DNA of 64,000 nucleotides, taken from contig NZ_FNPF01000004.1 in assembly GCF_900107235.1 (NCBI RefSeq), positions 1-64,000 on the forward strand, read 5' to 3'. Shown here one piece after another: positions 63,409 to 64,000 of this stretch. Both the position numbers and the translations under genes were made by a program. The DNA comes from Citreimonas salinaria. Its GTDB lineage: Bacteria > Pseudomonadota > Alphaproteobacteria > Rhodobacterales > Rhodobacteraceae. A model generated the notes under the pieces. It made no database searches. It was not told where the DNA came from and worked only from the letters and a program-made list of their open reading frames with translations. How positions within the stretch are numbered: position 1 is the stretch's first letter; every line of letters begins with the position of its first letter.

Positions 63409-64000
63409 TCAGTCGGCCGACACCTTGATATAGGCTTGGCGGGCGCCGATCAGGGTATCGTCCCGCGTCAGCCGCGCATCACCGCGATATGCGCCGGGCG
63501 GCCAACCCGTGTCCGGAGCGCGCCGGCCGAACGCGCGGAACAGCTGCGCGCGGCTCTCGTCGATGCGGATTCTTCGGTCGAAGATCTCTCCCTCGGGGCC
63601 TTCGGCGCGCAGATGCAGGACGTCGCCCGGCTCGGCGAGGAAAACAAAGCCGTATAGGACCAGCGCGTCATCCGGCCGTGCGCTGCTTGCGCGGGCCGAG
63701 CCGTCGCGCACCGCGGCCATGTCGGGCAGAGCGGTGGCGAAACCCGCGGTGTGGAAGCCGGTCGGGACATAGGCGGGCGGATCGGTCCAGTATCCGGCTG
63801 CGGACGGGCCGCAATCTTTCTCTGCGGCGAAGGGATCGATTGCCGTGCCGTCGCCCTGCAGCAACGCGAAATGCAGGTGGGGAAAGGTCGTCTGCCCCGA
63901 CAGCCCGACCATGCCCAAAGCGTCGCCGGCCTCGACCGAGGTGCCCGAAGCAACCGCGACGGAGCCTTCGCGCAGGTGGCAGTAGAGCGTCTTGAGCCCG
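63409..64000 (-). CDS. M23-family peptidase, C-terminal part
   Basis: The right edge cuts this gene; 196 codons and the stop are inside. The LytM/M23 zinc-peptidase core is visible: LKTLYCHLREGSV, VEAGDALGMVGLSGQTTFPHLHFAL, with the catalytic HLH. A further 150 residues form an appended domain with AEPGDVLHLRAEGPEGEIF and a final ARQAYIKVSAD. The Hx(3)D ligand pair lies upstream, outside the window, so activity cannot be judged. It is a predicted periplasmic murein endopeptidase. Confidence 0.88.
   Translation of the reverse strand, partial: GLKTLYCHLREGSVAVASGTSVEAGDALGMVGLSGQTTFPHLHFALLQGDGTAIDPFAAEKDCGPSAAGYWTDPPAYVPTGFHTAGFATALPDMAAVRDGSARASSARPDDALVLYGFVFLAEPGDVLHLRAEGPEGEIFDRRIRIDESRAQLFRAFGRRAPDTGWPPGAYRGDARLTRDDTLIGARQAYIKVSAD

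Overview
The window is ordinary, gene-dense, high-GC chromosome from an alphaproteobacterium, most likely a Rhodobacterales (Rhodobacteraceae/Roseobacter-type) species. The evidence is gene content and order rather than any single marker: three tandem peptide deformylase paralogues, a choXWV choline ABC operon, DUF2125-, DUF3576- and DUF6473-type proteins that I associate with this order, and the string pckA / chvI-chvG-hprK-rapZ-EIIA-ptsH. I see no rRNA, tRNA, CRISPR array, insertion sequence, integrase or prophage gene. Codon use looks uniform, with strong GC bias at third positions throughout, so nothing stands out as recently acquired.

Layout. 1-1.8 kb: ccoNO of a cbb3 cytochrome oxidase, cut by the left edge. 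2.2-3.2 kb: a luciferase-like flavin monooxygenase. 3.2-4.7 kb: three peptide deformylase genes, the last apparently damaged. 4.8-8.4 kb: a PatB-like beta-lyase, fmt, a glutathionyl-hydroquinone reductase and a lone receiver protein. 8.6-14.6 kb: a MltB-type transglycosylase, adenine deaminase and choXWV. 14.7-22.6 kb: a crotonase-fold protein with an SDR, a DUF2125 protein, a second SDR, a UbiH-family hydroxylase, an amidase and an aminotransferase. 22.6-34 kb: ftsK, hspQ, a small SLT-like lipoprotein, lolA, threonine aldolase, a YcgN-like protein, ribF, yggS, a TPR-sulfotransferase, a porin and a DUF3576 lipoprotein. 34-46.4 kb: a glycosyltransferase, leuS-lptE-holA, proC-csaA, a 2-hydroxyacid dehydrogenase, a KAS III-like enzyme, a coiled-coil protein, thymidine kinase, an unknown protein and rimO. 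46.5-51.7 kb: a sodium:neurotransmitter-type symporter, then a peptide-type ABC transporter with no binding protein beside it. 51.8-59.5 kb: ybjN, a secreted protein, pckA, the ChvG/ChvI two-component system and a regulatory PTS. 59.6-64 kb: 3-hydroxybutyryl-CoA dehydrogenase, a DUF6473 protein, etfBA and a cut M23 peptidase.

How the genes work together. Several blocks are tightly coupled, with 4-nt ATGA/GTGA stop/start overlaps (def1-def2, SDR-crotonase, choW-choV, ribF-ycgN, the three ABC genes, hprK-rapZ, rapZ-EIIA) or 1-nt TGATG overlaps (pckA-DUF3859, etfB-etfA). The 55-59.5 kb block is the clearest functional unit: envelope/acid-responsive ChvGI beside an HPr kinase, RapZ, a mannose-type EIIA and HPr, with pckA divergent. 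This is the known alphaproteobacterial pairing of gluconeogenesis, envelope sensing and a non-transporting PTS. Formyl-Met metabolism (fmt and def), oxidative metabolism (cbb3 oxidase, ETF, hydroxyacyl-CoA dehydrogenase) and envelope assembly (LptE, LolA, porin, two murein-hydrolase-like proteins, M23) make up most of the rest.

I found no convincing undescribed multi-gene system. The best leads are a deformylase paralogue that lacks two catalytic residues and has a broken 5' end, a crotonase-fold protein without the usual glutamates, an orphan peptide ABC operon behind a perfect 9+1+9 palindrome and with repeat-like DNA in one reading frame, and two uncharacterised conserved-looking proteins (44165-45061 and 43234-43515).
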